From Trileptium ribeirensis (lineage: Eukaryota; Nematoda; Enoplea; Enoplida; Thoracostomopsidae): a stretch of 64,000 nt of DNA. The position numbers and the translations under genes are program-made. Under the pieces are notes generated by a model. The model saw only the letters and a program-made list of their open reading frames with translations, did not search any database and was not told the origin of the DNA. The stretch spans positions 1 through 64,000 of the forward strand of contig JASANE010012790.1 of NCBI GenBank assembly GCA_030248225.1. The letters are read 5' to 3'. Shown one piece after another: positions 34,801-43,700 of this stretch; within the stretch, counting starts at the first letter, position 1, and each line of letters starts with the position of its first letter.

Positions 34801-37731
34801 CAGCGGCCCAGGGAGTGGTGCCACAGAAAAGTCGTGGTCAGCAAAGTTATAGATCTCGATGAGCTGATTCTATTATTTGATGCGAAGTCTGTGCCGCCAC
34901 ATATTGCCCAGATTTAGCATTGGGCTCGTAAAACCTTTTTCCATTTTGATCCAGAAGATTGGGTCGAAACTGTTCAGCTAATGGGTATATCTTCATCACT
35001 TTTGCTGTGGAATAAATATGCGTTGAAATCCACACAGCCGAAGATGAGTTATGCATAACAAAAAAGACAAAAAAATTTTCAAGTTTTCCCCTTAGCGCCC
35101 TCTGGGGAAACTCCGCTCGCTTCGCTAGCTCCTTTAAAATAACCGAGACTTGATATAAATACGAGTCTCTTAAAATAGTAATTGCTTACAACTTAGTTTC
35201 ACTAGGTTTGAATAACTCAGTGGCTTCGAAATCAATAACTCACATTAAAACTTCAAAACCGATTTCTTTTCTTTTTAGTGTTCAGGATCGGTTGGAGCTA
35301 GTCCAGCGGTGCAGACCAAACAAGGCTTTACAATCTTCGTAAAACTGCATGGGGCCTCCTTAAGTTAAGAGACTAAGTAACTTCGAGTAGACAAGAATAT
35401 GCACTAAAGATCATGTTATATATTCGCCGTAGGTTTGCGTAGTAGTGACCCTATAATTCCTTTCCTGGGTCAACCACCGAATCCAAAGACATCAATACAT
35501 CTAACGCAATGAAACTAGAGGGTTTGGCTTTAAATTAGAACTAATCCAAGTGCACATCAAAGCCTGTAACTGACGCAGAGCAAGTTGATTGCCATAACAA
35601 AGTAAAACTTAATCATATCAAATATATTGTCGCAGGTTAAAGTCGCCTAAAATAATGTGAATGAAAAAACTTACTAATTGCAATTAATATCTAACCTTCC
35701 AAATTAATATACACTACTACAAAAATGTACGTTTCAGCGTTGTGTAACCAGTTATACGAGATGTCAATAACAACAAAAAATCAAGCATCTCGTTTAGCTC
35801 GGCCTATTGCCTATTTTGCTAGGGAGTTCTACGAACTACGCAAGAAGGTATTTGGAAAAAATGTTATAGATATTAACTTTGCCCCAAGATTAGATGTAAT
35901 CAAACTGGTCAGGTTCATTCCGAGGGTTGGATGTGACAATTGATCACCTTTGCGTTTGGGCGGCGCAATGGGCCAAGTATTATGAGTCTGCGCGCACACT
36001 GTCTATGTGTTATGCCCAAGTATTATCATCTATCTATCTGCCTATTTTGCAATATGCAATAACTGGTACCGCGCACAGCAAAGGAAACCTAATGAGAGCG
36101 GCAACTGCAAACATAAGATATTTTTATGAAAAATCTAAAATGTGTTAATAAAATATCTATTATTGTAAAAAATATTCCTGCAAAAATCTAAAAAATATTG
36201 CTTTATTCATTTTCACGCTGTGATATGTGCACCACCAATTGAATAAAACTATGCCGGTTACTCGTGTGACGAATGGAAACAGAACGAGCGCAGCTAATGT
36301 GCCATTAGTGCTATTGCGAAGTTCCAAATTCGGCTCATTAAAATCCTCCAATAAAAATAATACACCGATAATGCATTAACGGCAACGCTACAGCCATTTG
36401 GATCAAATATCAAAACTGTAGTGAACTTTAGTTCATTCTATAATGATCAAAAAGAAGAAAGGTGATGAAATTCACAAATCACAAACATTAACGCAAATTA
36501 TAGTCCGCCAGAGTTTGCCTTATCTAATGCATACCATGCAGATACAATTGTTTTTATCGTATGCAGTAACTTCTAAAACCTGTAGCCACAGTCTAATCAT
36601 GTGCTATAACATCTGGTATGTAATTGAAAAAAGTTGCAACATTTGTCTATTTTTGCGAACCCACAGGTGTAATAACATAGGTAAAACGATGCAATCAACG
36701 CGTTTAACCGATTAAGTAACAATATAATACCAATGTTCACCTCTAACAAACGAGAAATTTCCTTGGTCAAAATTATAAAAATTATACTTTTTGAGGGTAC
36801 ATACATATATACTTATTTTTTGATTTGGCTCATAGCTGAAAAACGGCTGTGTTGGCAAAAATGAACATAATATCCAAAATAAGCACTCGATGAGAGGAAT
36901 CGAATTTTCTTTGTTTTTCGACCAGAGATACCTCTGGTAAGAGTGATAACCTAAAATGTTGGATGACTCCAAATGGTAAAAATCAAAAAATATCTTATTC
37001 GTATCGATTTTATCATAGTTTAGATAGGACATTGGAATTTAGATTGAAACAGCGTGCACACAAGCTCATTCCATTACGGTCTAACAAAAATTTGCGGAAA
37101 TTAATCAGTCTGATGAAACTTGGTTCATGGAAAAACACGCGTATCTCTATATATAAGCTGTTTCCCAATAATTCTTACAAGCAGAATATTTCTTCCTTAG
37201 ATAGTAAAATTTCGATGGCTTCTATAGGGGCAGGGTATAATTAAAGCAGCGTAAAAACGAAACAAGTTTCCCTGCAGAACATTACTGTGCGTCAGTCTTA
37301 TAAAAAAGCGCGCAAATCAGATATAGTGAATTATATGCATATATGAGTGCTGCAGACGAACAAAGGTATTTTGAAATTGTGTACTATTTGATGAAACTTA
37401 GGACACTATTGTTGATACGTTAGCTCTGTTTTAACTGTATATAACTACAACATATAACATAAATTTGACTAAAGTGACGCACCTTCGTTCTCATGCGTGT
37501 AACCTTCGCCAATCGTCGCGTATATACGAACATAATTCCAATGCCTGCTTGCAAATTTCCTTCGAAGACTGACAATTCGCACAGCTCGGCTCCGACGACA
37601 ACAAATTCCTCGTTGATATCGATACATTTGAGTCGAACGGGGAAAAGATTCAACGCTCGTTGAAGCTTCCTTGGAATCTTTTCGAGCAATCCCAAACACA
37701 AAGAACAGCTTGTAAAGTCCAAGTCTGGCAT
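16865..37731 (-). CDS. TECPR2: TECPR2-like protein (N-terminal and middle part; 7 exons)
   Basis: Seven exons (37731-37483, 33277-33158, 28790-28662, 25881-25721, 25115-24660, 22859-22084, 18561-16890) join in phase with GT-AG borders into about 1,187 codons. Collinear matches to tectonin beta-propeller repeat-containing protein 2 include HDSAVSSIVWSTDGRRVVTG (WD40), RQVGTAPRKGKGNYG, and ITLYTTRPGCRLWKANGDG. Serine-rich, probably disordered sequence follows, as in the middle of TECPR2. In mammals TECPR2 acts in autophagy and endolysosomal and ER-exit trafficking, binding ATG8-family proteins by a C-terminal motif. The related HPS5 was considered, but the matched blocks are closer to TECPR2. 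C-terminal tectonin repeats and stop exon were not found; they may lie left of 16890 or outside the window. If the last donor is not used, the frame stops at 16865. Confidence 0.8.
16890..18561 (-). CDS. TECPR2: TECPR2-like exon 7 (serine-rich middle region)
   Basis: The acceptor reads TTTTTACAG before 18561 and the exon enters with two bases that complete a glycine codon. It encodes about 556 residues rich in S, N, R and D, with no predicted fold that I can see, beginning VLSPVEKKVMQSKLN. A strong donor TCG|GTATGT lies at 16890; without it the frame runs eight more residues to a TAG at 16865. Phase 2 at this donor means that a further coding exon is expected. The mariner-type MITE at 16598-16861 lies just inside that presumed intron. 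Confidence 0.75.
18748..19095. mobile_element. gggctctcc-TIR element, copy A
   Basis: It starts GGGCTCTCCAAATTGGGG and ends TGGAGAGCCC, the complement of the start. The interior alternates CCCC-rich phrases (AGTGCCCC, GGCGCCCC) with AT stretches such as CAAAATTTGATAAAAATTTG. A second copy follows 215 bp later, and further copies lie at 26251 and 49641. No transposase is encoded. Confidence 0.75.
19096..22083. other. TECPR2 intron DNA, mostly unrecognised
   Basis: Intron between 22084 and 18561. Apart from the second TIR element (19311-19694) I see no domain or RNA gene. Short frames at 19845-20036, 20172-20393 and 20959-21204 are not recognised. Confidence 0.5.
19311..19694. mobile_element. 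gggctctcc-TIR element, copy B
   Basis: It starts GGTCTCTTCAAACTGGGG and ends TGGAGAGCCT. The interior shares with copy A the phrases TTTGATCAAAATTTG, TTTCTGACACAATTTTC and CTGGCAAAATTTTCAGC. It is in the same orientation as copy A. Confidence 0.7.
22084..22859 (-). CDS. TECPR2: TECPR2-like exon 6 (end of propeller, linker)
   Basis: The acceptor is TATATTTCAG before 22859. The exon opens ENELYVLDYKNHLFIARV and IVSVSASSG, matching the last blade of the TECPR2 N-terminal propeller, then AEIIVLCADSTIWRIAT. From there it becomes S/T-rich. The donor GAAG|GTTGGT at 22084 is weaker than the others but gives phase 1, which the next exon needs; without it the frame ends in a TAA at 22067. Confidence 0.75.
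22860..24659. other. TECPR2 intron DNA
   Basis: Intron with no gene. A short inverted pair around TTTGGAGAAGCCATT occurs at about 23612-23626 (minus sense) and 23989-24003 (plus sense), probably two arms of a small repeat. Nothing else is recognised. Confidence 0.5.
24660..25115 (-). CDS. TECPR2: TECPR2-like exon 5 (WD40 propeller)
   Basis: The acceptor is CTCCTTTTAG before 25115, entering with one base that completes a glycine codon. The key block is LYTTRPGCRLWKANGDG, a signature shared with TECPR2 (LY-x-SRPGLRLWKAD type). A low-complexity insert of about 65 residues (N, S, R, G-rich) separates it from FGRLLFVGSKLNYVVSYG. The donor TGG|GTATGT at 24660 keeps phase 2. The next GT downstream would create an in-frame stop when joined to exon 6, so it is not used here. 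Confidence 0.8.
25116..25720. other. TECPR2 intron DNA
   Basis: A 605-bp intron, the shortest of the gene. It contains AT-rich sequence with a near-palindrome around TTGTTCGCGAAAAATTTGCG at 25468. No gene is seen. Confidence 0.6.
25721..25881 (-). CDS. TECPR2: TECPR2-like exon 4 (WD40 propeller)
   Basis: The acceptor TGAATTTTAG precedes 25881 and the donor AGG|GTAAGC follows 25721; length 161 bp, phase 0 to phase 2. It encodes NSFHSSFVCAESSLVSQLSV, a hydrophobic beta-strand run, and RQVGTAPRKG at the end, which aligns with the RQIGTQPRK signature of TECPR2. Confidence 0.8.
26251..26702. mobile_element. gggctctcc-TIR element, diverged copy D
   Basis: It starts AACTCTCCAAAACCATGC and ends near GAATGGAGCAGCGAGCC. 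Inside are GGGCCATGGCATTTTTCAG, TCCTGGGCAAAAATGATGCC and CTGGCAAAAATATCATTG, which keep the phrase order of the family. It lies in a TECPR2 intron. Confidence 0.45.
27648..27880 (+). repeat. tandem duplication of about 120 bp
   Basis: CATTTGAATCACTGCACGAA at about 27648 is repeated as CATTTGAATCGCTGAATGAA at about 27771. Matching downstream phrases are TTAGCTAACGTAGACATTTT and TTAACTAATGCAGACATTTT. The copies are adjacent and diverged and lie in a TECPR2 intron. Confidence 0.7.
28662..28790 (-). CDS. TECPR2: TECPR2-like exon 3 (WD40 repeat)
   Basis: The acceptor GTGCTTTTAG precedes 28790 and the donor AAT|GTACGT follows 28662; exactly 43 codons, phase 0 at both ends. It encodes KLHDSAVSSIVWSTDGRRVV and TGDVSGLVVITSVDF, a WD40 repeat with the H-x-S-x-V-x-S-I-x-W pattern. 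A decayed copy of this exon lies just upstream in the gene at 28891-29017. Confidence 0.85.
28891..29017 (-). pseudogene. decayed duplicate of TECPR2-like exon 3
   Basis: The sequence on the minus strand follows an acceptor-like GTACTTTTAG and aligns along its whole length with the exon at 28662-28790. The first part still encodes GVKLHDSAVSSIV, identical in 13 residues although seven bases differ, all at synonymous positions. After that come an in-frame TGA and single-base length changes, and no donor is kept. Similarity stops about at the acceptor, so the duplication covers little more than the exon. A third short scrap (ATGACCAGTCCGG) lies at 28875-28887. Confidence 0.75.
29247..29580 (+). 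repeat. direct repeat of about 75 bp, spaced about 264 bp
   Basis: CTTTGCTTCCGTGTAGGTG with GTACTAAAATGGCGTAAAA and ACCTCTGATCCTGAACC is repeated at about 29511 as CTTTGCTTCCGTGAAGG with GTACCAAAATGGGGTAAAA and ACCTCTGATCTGGGAACC. Confidence 0.7.
29581..31569. other. TECPR2 intron DNA; possible LINE 5' region at the end
   Basis: No gene is seen in 29581-31000. From about 31010 the sequence becomes GC-richer and runs into the LINE endonuclease, so 31010-31569 may be the 5' leader of that element. A C/G-paired patch with GGGGCGTAGCCCCGGCCCCG lies near 30710. Confidence 0.4.
31570..32720 (+). pseudogene. LINE AP-endonuclease fragment with embedded PHD finger
   Basis: The frame from the ATG at 31570 encodes ASFNCRTM, IACLSEVRIAENGS, LFWSGPVDGSGLYGVGIAV, IISAYAPIES, LSGDFNARLG, NSNGDRLYSILEQYNLF, NQIDYILV and, after a frameshift near 32515, ASDPVLVSSKLKLRF. 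These are the ordered motifs of the apurinic endonuclease of non-LTR retrotransposons (N-x-R, E, Y, GDFN, ID and SDH). The final SDH is SDP, so the catalytic histidine is missing. A TGA at 31849-31851 interrupts the frame. No reverse transcriptase follows; the copy ends near 32720. It lies in a TECPR2 intron on the opposite strand. Confidence 0.8.
31861..31995 (+). other. PHD-type zinc finger inside the LINE endonuclease
   Basis: Forty-five codons contain CPSC, ten residues, CSGC, four residues, HLPC, then fifteen residues and CKYC. This is a complete Cys4-His-Cys3 PHD pattern, with WW before the histidine. It lies in the endonuclease frame, between the SEVRI...GS motif and the LFWSG motif, which normally lie about 10-25 residues apart. 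PHD fingers are known in ORF1 or upstream of the endonuclease in some LINEs, but this position inside the domain is unusual. Confidence 0.75.
32721..33157. other. TECPR2 intron DNA
   Basis: Intron sequence between the LINE remnant and exon 2. A short direct repeat around TTTATAGTGATGA occurs at about 32948 and 32996. No gene is seen. Confidence 0.5.
33158..33277 (-). CDS. TECPR2: TECPR2-like exon 2 (WD40 repeat)
   Basis: The acceptor TATTTTTAG precedes 33277 and the strong donor CGT|GTAAGT follows 33158; exactly 40 codons, phase 0. It encodes DQVTALKLYTREYQCIATG then GNGFVELYQLPSSDPGKNRR. This aligns with the second propeller repeat of TECPR2, including the (S/L)LPGRNK-like ending. Confidence 0.85.
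33278..37482. other. TECPR2 intron 1, no gene recognised
   Basis: A 4.2 kb intron, mostly AT-rich. Frames at 34145-34408 (plus), 35725-35943 (plus), 35927-36148 (plus) and 36963-37244 (plus) show no known domain. The hairpin at 33965-34007 is listed separately. Confidence 0.5.
33965..34007. repeat. 14-bp perfect hairpin
   Basis: ATATTTTTTGTCTC and GAGACAAAAAATAT are perfectly complementary around a 15-nt loop. TTTGTCTCGGGCTATAAA occurs again at about 34024, suggesting a repeat edge. Confidence 0.8.
37483..37731 (-). CDS. TECPR2: TECPR2-like exon 1 (start of protein)
   Basis: The ATG at 37731-37729 starts MPDLDFTSCSLCLGLLEKIP and is followed by RALNLFPVRLKCIDINEEFV and VVGA, then GIMFVYTRRLAKVTRM. 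The 35 residues before LKCIDI correspond in length and character to the TECPR2/HPS5 N terminus before its first WD40 strand, which supports this start. The donor ACGAAG|GTGCGT at 37483 leaves 83 full codons. Upstream in-frame codons exist without a stop for some distance, so an earlier start cannot be excluded. Confidence 0.75.
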
Positions 37732-38566
37732 TTTGCTAATGGCACACCATTCATATATGCACTTAGTGGTTAATTTTACAAGTGCCCAAAGTTTAAAACC
37801 ATACGTAGTAAAAAATGCAGTAACTACATCAAAAATATAGTTAATAAAAATCAGAATTCCGTCGTAAAAATCCTGCAATCTTGCCCTAGAATATATATAG
37901 TTAAAACAGGTTAGAAAAAATTCCAGTAACACTAAATGGAAAAAACCTGAGTAATCTTAGAGAATTATATTTAATTTCATAGCAAAAATCTGCTATGAAA
38001 ATTATATTTGTCTGTTTAATCAAGTTTTTAATATGTTATAAAAGAAAAATGTTTATTTAGTCACTTTGTTATTTCACTCAATAAAACACCAAAAAATAAA
38101 GTACGAATATCGGACATCGAACCCTGCTGAAAGCAGATTTTTTGCAATGTTCGCTTATGCCCATTTTATGACACTCATAAAAATGTCAAAAACAATAACG
38201 TTGAATACCCTTACGGCCCGTTGTACACAGTATTCGCTCACTGCCGAGATGATAAAATTGTTTTCACTCAGTAAAATGTAAGAACAAGATGGCCAATTAA
38301 AATACTACGCGCCGTACCTCCCTCAGTCGCTAAAATAACAAAAACAAGTTGTTGTTCTTGCAAGATTCAAGCTCAACAGGGTCTTCTTTCCTCGCCGACT
38401 TCGCGGTGCCCATTCCCACCGCTGTGGTTTCGCTAGATAGTAGATGTTGGGGCTGATGCCTTTTTCACCACAAAATTTTTCTTTTTCTTTTCCATAAAGG
38501 CCGCCCCCACGCCGCCCTGGTATTCCCTGTCGCCCTCGGCATGGCATATGACCGTAATGTGTACGG
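37732..38566. other. upstream region of the TECPR2-like gene
   Basis: This should hold the 5' untranslated region and promoter of the minus-strand gene, but I can recognise no element with confidence. A GC-richer patch with a run of C-rich text lies at 38370-38540. Confidence 0.4.
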
Positions 38567-38660
38567 AAACATATATATATCCTACTATATACATATTATA
38601 TATATTATATATAAATATAAACTAGCTATGTATTTACCTATAAATATATAAAATATAATA
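38567..38660. repeat. AT-rich microsatellite-like tract
   Basis: Runs such as ACATATATATAT and ATTATATATATTATATAT fill this stretch directly before the G-free tract. Confidence 0.8.
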
Positions 38661-38666
38661 AAACCG

Positions 38667-39415
38667 ATATACTTACTAAAATTCCCCCATCCCCATAAAT
38701 TCCTTAAAACCTAAATTTCTTAAATAACTTTATATAAAACACCTTTTTCTTTTTCCCCACCCTTTTTCCTATAATATATACCTCATCCACCCTTTTCTTT
38801 TACATACAACCAAAATTCTACCAAAAATCCATTTTTCTTCTTTTTCCCATTTTTCTACTAAAATTCAAACTACCCTCCCACCCCTAATACCTAACCAAAC
38901 CCCTCCAAAATTTAATATTTTCTTTCCCTTACCCCATCTATTAAAATATATAAACCTCCCCTTTCCCCTCTTACTTCTTCCATAAAATTTCCTTTTTCTA
39001 TATTTTCACTTATTCCTCATTTTTCTTCATTTTTCATATATCCCCCATTCCCTCAAAACTCAACCCCCATCCCTTAAATTTTCATATACTTTTTCACTTA
39101 CCACCCCTATTCATATATCTACCCCACCCCTTTCCCACCTTTCTATTTTTCATAAATTTCTATTTTCCAAAATTCCCATTTTCCCCCCAACTTTTCACAT
39201 TTTACAAACATCTCCTATTTTATCAAATCTTAACCCTCAAAATTAAAATACAAACTCCCCTACCTACCCCCTTCACCATATTAAAATTTCACAATCCCCC
39301 TCTTTATACTTTTCTCAAACCACACCCCAACTTTCCACCCCTTTTCCCATTTCAAATTTCTCATTTAAATTCCTTTTTAAATTATACTAAATAAATATAT
39401 AATATATATTATTAT
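38667..39415. other. 749-nt tract without any G on the plus strand
   Basis: From 38667 to 39415 every base is A, C or T. C is frequent (runs such as CCCCC, ACCCC), so this is not simple AT-richness. The sequence is not a tandem repeat; words such as TTTTCCCCAC, CCTACCTACC and TTTCACTTACC vary. The G at 38666 and the G at 39416 border it sharply. It lies immediately before the gypsy leader and could be part of an LTR. Confidence 0.95.
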
Positions 39416-40773
39416 GTTCGCGGCTAGCGCGTGTTATATAAATATGATATATAGTATTGGTGTTTTCGCCGATTGGGCGTCTTCTATATGTATAAATGGT
39501 TACTTGTTATTGTATAGTGAATTTAATGTCAGTTAGTATATAGATTATTATGAGGGTTGCAGTTTCTTAAGGTTAAGATAATTACCTAGCTACGCGAGAA
39601 GACGTGTCATGGCTGTTTTATTATATCGACGTCTAATATATAACTTACGGAGTCTTACGGTTTTTCTTGTTGTTGGAGTGCGATTTACGGCATGGTTAAA
39701 AGCGTTGTTTCAGTGTAGTGTAAAGGATTACACTTCTGAGAGAGAGGAACTTTGTGGCGCTCGCGAGCGAATGTTAGTTGCGATCGACTGAATGTTTACA
39801 TGAGTTTCGCCTGTGTACTAAATCGCGTTACAAGTTGCCGAGTGAAACATTGCGTTTTTTTATAACGAGTATTTCGATTCATATAACTTAGTTTAAGGTC
39901 AGGATGAGCTGATATCGTAGAGTCACATCAATCCTCCAGGCAGTGCTCGAAATTTCTTTCTTTCGCGCCGAATAGCGACGTGAGTAGCGGTATTTGTCAT
40001 AGCATCGGTGTTGCTGAGCCATTTGCGAGTGTTAGCGTCAAGTGGCGTGATTTTCATAACAGAGCATTTGCACTACCTGGTCATGTATTCAAAAGCGTCA
40101 AGGATTGCAGGATATTAAAGCCTGATCGGTGAGATAAGCGTGTAATATTGTTTAGTGACGGGAACGCTGGCCTAAATTTTTCATTCAACGATAGAAGGGT
40201 TTTGGACAAGGAGATACTGTACAAATACTGTGGATAGTCACATCTCGTCGACTATAAAGAAACCCAAACCTTTGGTGATTAGGGTAGCGTTCCGGCACTG
40301 TAATTTACGAATAAAGTGTATCAGCGTCCGGCTATACGTGTGACGTGAAGAGCGTAATAGTCGTAATACTCGAGTCGTAGAACAGTGTCGCTGCCAAACT
40401 GAGTTCGTCCCGAGTACCTATCACCACTTTCCTGGTACGCCAGACTACGAGCTCGCGCGCCCCAGCTACTAGTAGATTTATTGGTGGCCTAAACTGTATT
40501 TTTCGTGTGTTATAGTAGCGACTGGGGGTCGGAGCGCCGCGTAAGCACGAGTCTACACCGCCGTGGAAAAAGATTAAGCTCCGACATGGTGGCCATGACG
40601 AGGCAAATGCCAATGCTGATCCTGTGAAGATCCAGTTGGTACGTTCGCCGGATTGGATTGGTTCGTGGTTAGTGGTAACATTTAGTGACCTTTTCATAGT
40701 GTTAATTGTTGCGCGTTACAGCACGAAGTGGTGAGTCTCGTAGCTGTAAACGGTGTTTTGTTAATTTCTCGAT
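39416..40773 (+). other. leader / possible 5' LTR region of the gypsy element
   Basis: No coding. The composition shifts from G-free to normal at 39416 with CGCGGCTAGCGCGTG. The sequence between here and the gag ATG is the expected place for the 5' LTR end, primer-binding site and leader. A TAGCGACTGGGGGTC segment at about 40515 could be a primer-binding site, but this is a guess because no 3' LTR is available for comparison. Confidence 0.35.
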
Positions 40774-43700
40774 ATGGATGACACAACTGCGTATATGCCT
40801 CACGATGATACGACCCAGTGGTCTTTAGGGATAGATAGCGCCAGTACGCCGTTGCCTACTGCTACTGATAACCCGACCACGTCCAGGAGTAATGATACGT
40901 CAACTCCACTGGAAGCGACTTTGCGTCGATTAGAGGTAAGCTTAGCTGACACTAGTCGTAAGTACGATGAAATAACTAATTTGGCGCGTGATTCGAATCG
41001 TAAATATGATGAAATCACCGATTTAGTACGCGAAACTGTACGTGACTCTAGTCGTCAATATGATAAAATCATGGTAGATACCATGGAGCGCGAACGCAAA
41101 TTCCAAAATTTTGTAGTGCGACAAAACAATGATCTCCACGAGCAAATGAGTGAGCTGAGAGGTAATCTTAATCAGTTGCGAGATTTAATAAGTATGGATC
41201 CAGCAGCGACTCCGGCTTCTGATGTCGGAATAGACGATTCAGTTTATATGGATGCTACTGTGGTAGAGGCACATACTGGACCAAAAGCGAGATTTGATGT
41301 TGAACCTACGGTTCCGTCCTTAGATACAATTAGGATGGCGCCACCACAGGTGTCGGTACCCTTGCCGACTGAACCGGTTTCGTCTTGTGACGTTACGTCC
41401 GCACCTGCTAGGAGTTCGACGACTCCTGTTGCATCTCCACGCGCACGTCTGCCTGCCCCGGCTGTGTTAGCTCCAGCGTCAGTGACTGTAGTCTCGACCG
41501 GCATTACGACTGCACCCACTAGTACTACTTCTGCTGCGTGTACACACTGTTCGTGTACGCATGTTGTCGCGTCTGCACCTGCGCCAGCGCCTGTGACGGC
41601 GACTGTCCCTGCTATGCCACCTATTGTAGTTAACGTGCCACCTCCGAAGGAACCGGTTAATATCGAAAGGTATGATGGCACATCAGACTTTGCGACATAT
41701 TTCCGTAGGCTAGAAACGGAGTTCGAATTAGCAGGTGTGGAAAAGTCCAGTGATAAGTTTCGTACATTGCGTAAGAAATTAACAGATGCAGCTCGCAGTT
41801 TTATTGAATTACTAATGCCGGGTCCAGAAGCACCGGAGACATACGAAGACCTAGTGTATGAGCTGCATGAACGATTTGCAGAAAGCCGAGAATTTGTAGA
41901 TGAAGTTCAGCGGTTCCAACAAATAAGTCAAAAAAGCTCTGTAGCAGATTTCGCTGATGAGTTAGAATTACAGTGGCGGAAACGAATTGTTCCGTTGGAA
42001 CTTGGTGATAGACACGCCGCTAATTTATTGCGCAATACGTTTTTGCGAGGAATACGACGTGGGTTGCGTTCACGCCTGATCCATGGTGATCAGTGGTCTT
42101 TTTATGAGTTGAAACGCCGAGCTGTACAAATTGAGCGCACAGAAAAATTATTAGCGGGACCCGAGGATGATGGCCCTTCGCCACGATCCACAAGTAGATC
42201 GGTTCCCCAACGATCGTGGAGACCGAGCCCAAACGTTGACACTAACAGTGGTGCCGTTCCCAGAAGGAACGGATGTCGGCAGGCTCCTATGCGCATGAGT
42301 AGCGGAAACCCAAGCAATGACGTGAGAAACGCCCGCGTTGTAGAACGAGCTTCCGCGTCCTCAGTTGTGTGTTATGATTGTGGTGCCACAGGGCATATCC
42401 GCGCGAGATGTCCATATCGAGACGCACGCCTTCGTCAACAGGAACGCGGTATAGTGCGAGAAGGGATTTCTCGATCACCGCCCGTGCAACGTGCGTCAAC
42501 TAATGCTGAATCCACCACACCTAAAGAACTGTGGAAGTGTTACTTATGTGGTAAACCAGGTCACTTTGCTCGTGATTGTCGCCAACGATCAGTAAATGTG
42601 GAAAAACAATTAACTGGAGATAATAGGCGCCGGTCGGAATCTAGAGCCGTACAATCTGTAGCTTTAGAGACATTAGCTCGTCAAGTGAATGATGTAGAGC
42701 GTCGCATGACTGGACAAATGCGTGACATTCTTTCTCATCTGAAATCAGGTAGCAAAACGAATGGTTCTGAGTTAGCGAGTTCACCATCACGGGTAGTGTT
42801 GCCCAAGAATTCACGTCATCAAGTACTGGTAGAAAAGGTTCCTGAACGAAACTTCGAAGAAAATTCGGAACTGCAAAACGACACGCAAGTCTCGATAGCA
42901 CAGGTAGAGATGTTAGCTCGTCCTACCAAATCGTCTTTTTATGTCGAAGTGCAAATTGATTCGTATAAGTTACGGGGACTGGTAGATACTGGAGCTCAAA
43001 TGACAATCATGCTCCAAGAAGTTTATGAGGAAAATTTCAATCGGTATAAATTGAATTCCGAAGTAATCCAGGTATTTGCTTTCGATGGTTCCCCAGCTAG
43101 TAAGACCCTGGGATGGTTCGAAGCATTGGTACATTTTGGAGAGCAGTCCCAGTATGTGCAAATTCACGTGGTACCAGATATGCCAGTTGCGATCGTCATC
43201 GGTGATGACATGTTACGGAAGTTCCAAACCGTAATCGATTACCAGAAGATGCGAATCCTGGTTAATGATAAACTGGTACGGTCATGGTCTTTGGTCCAAC
43301 GTAAAGAAACAACATCTGTAGAGACGGGTACCGGGAAAATTATCAACTCCGGAAAATTAACTGAAGTTCCAGTGGGTGCTTTTCATGTTTGCAGGGTATC
43401 TGTAGATACCGAAATTCCACCGGAAAGTACAAAGTTAGTACCCTGTAACATTAATACGACTAATTTCGATGGGCAGAGTGTTATGGTAGAGTCCGATATA
43501 GAGATGCGATTTCAGCGACCTATACTTTGTCCAAATGCGGTAGTTGAAGTACAAGAAGGCATGGCTTGGGTACATGTTACAAATTTGGAACAGCGATCAT
43601 ATAAGGTAAAAGTTGATGACGTGATGTCACATGTTACTGAGATAGTGGATACCGTTGCTGTCACATCAACGGAAAAACAAGCGATGACTGATGTCGACTA

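Noticed and set aside
36963..37244. Plus-strand frame of 93 codons in TECPR2 intron 1
   Set aside because: No known domain, no promoter or splice support, and composition typical of AT-rich non-coding DNA.
16865..37731. HPS5 as the identity of the seven-exon gene
   Set aside because: HPS5 shares the same kind of N-terminal propeller, but blocks such as RQVGTAPRKGKGNYG and ITLYTTRPGCRLWKA follow TECPR2 more closely from memory. A profile search could still reverse this.
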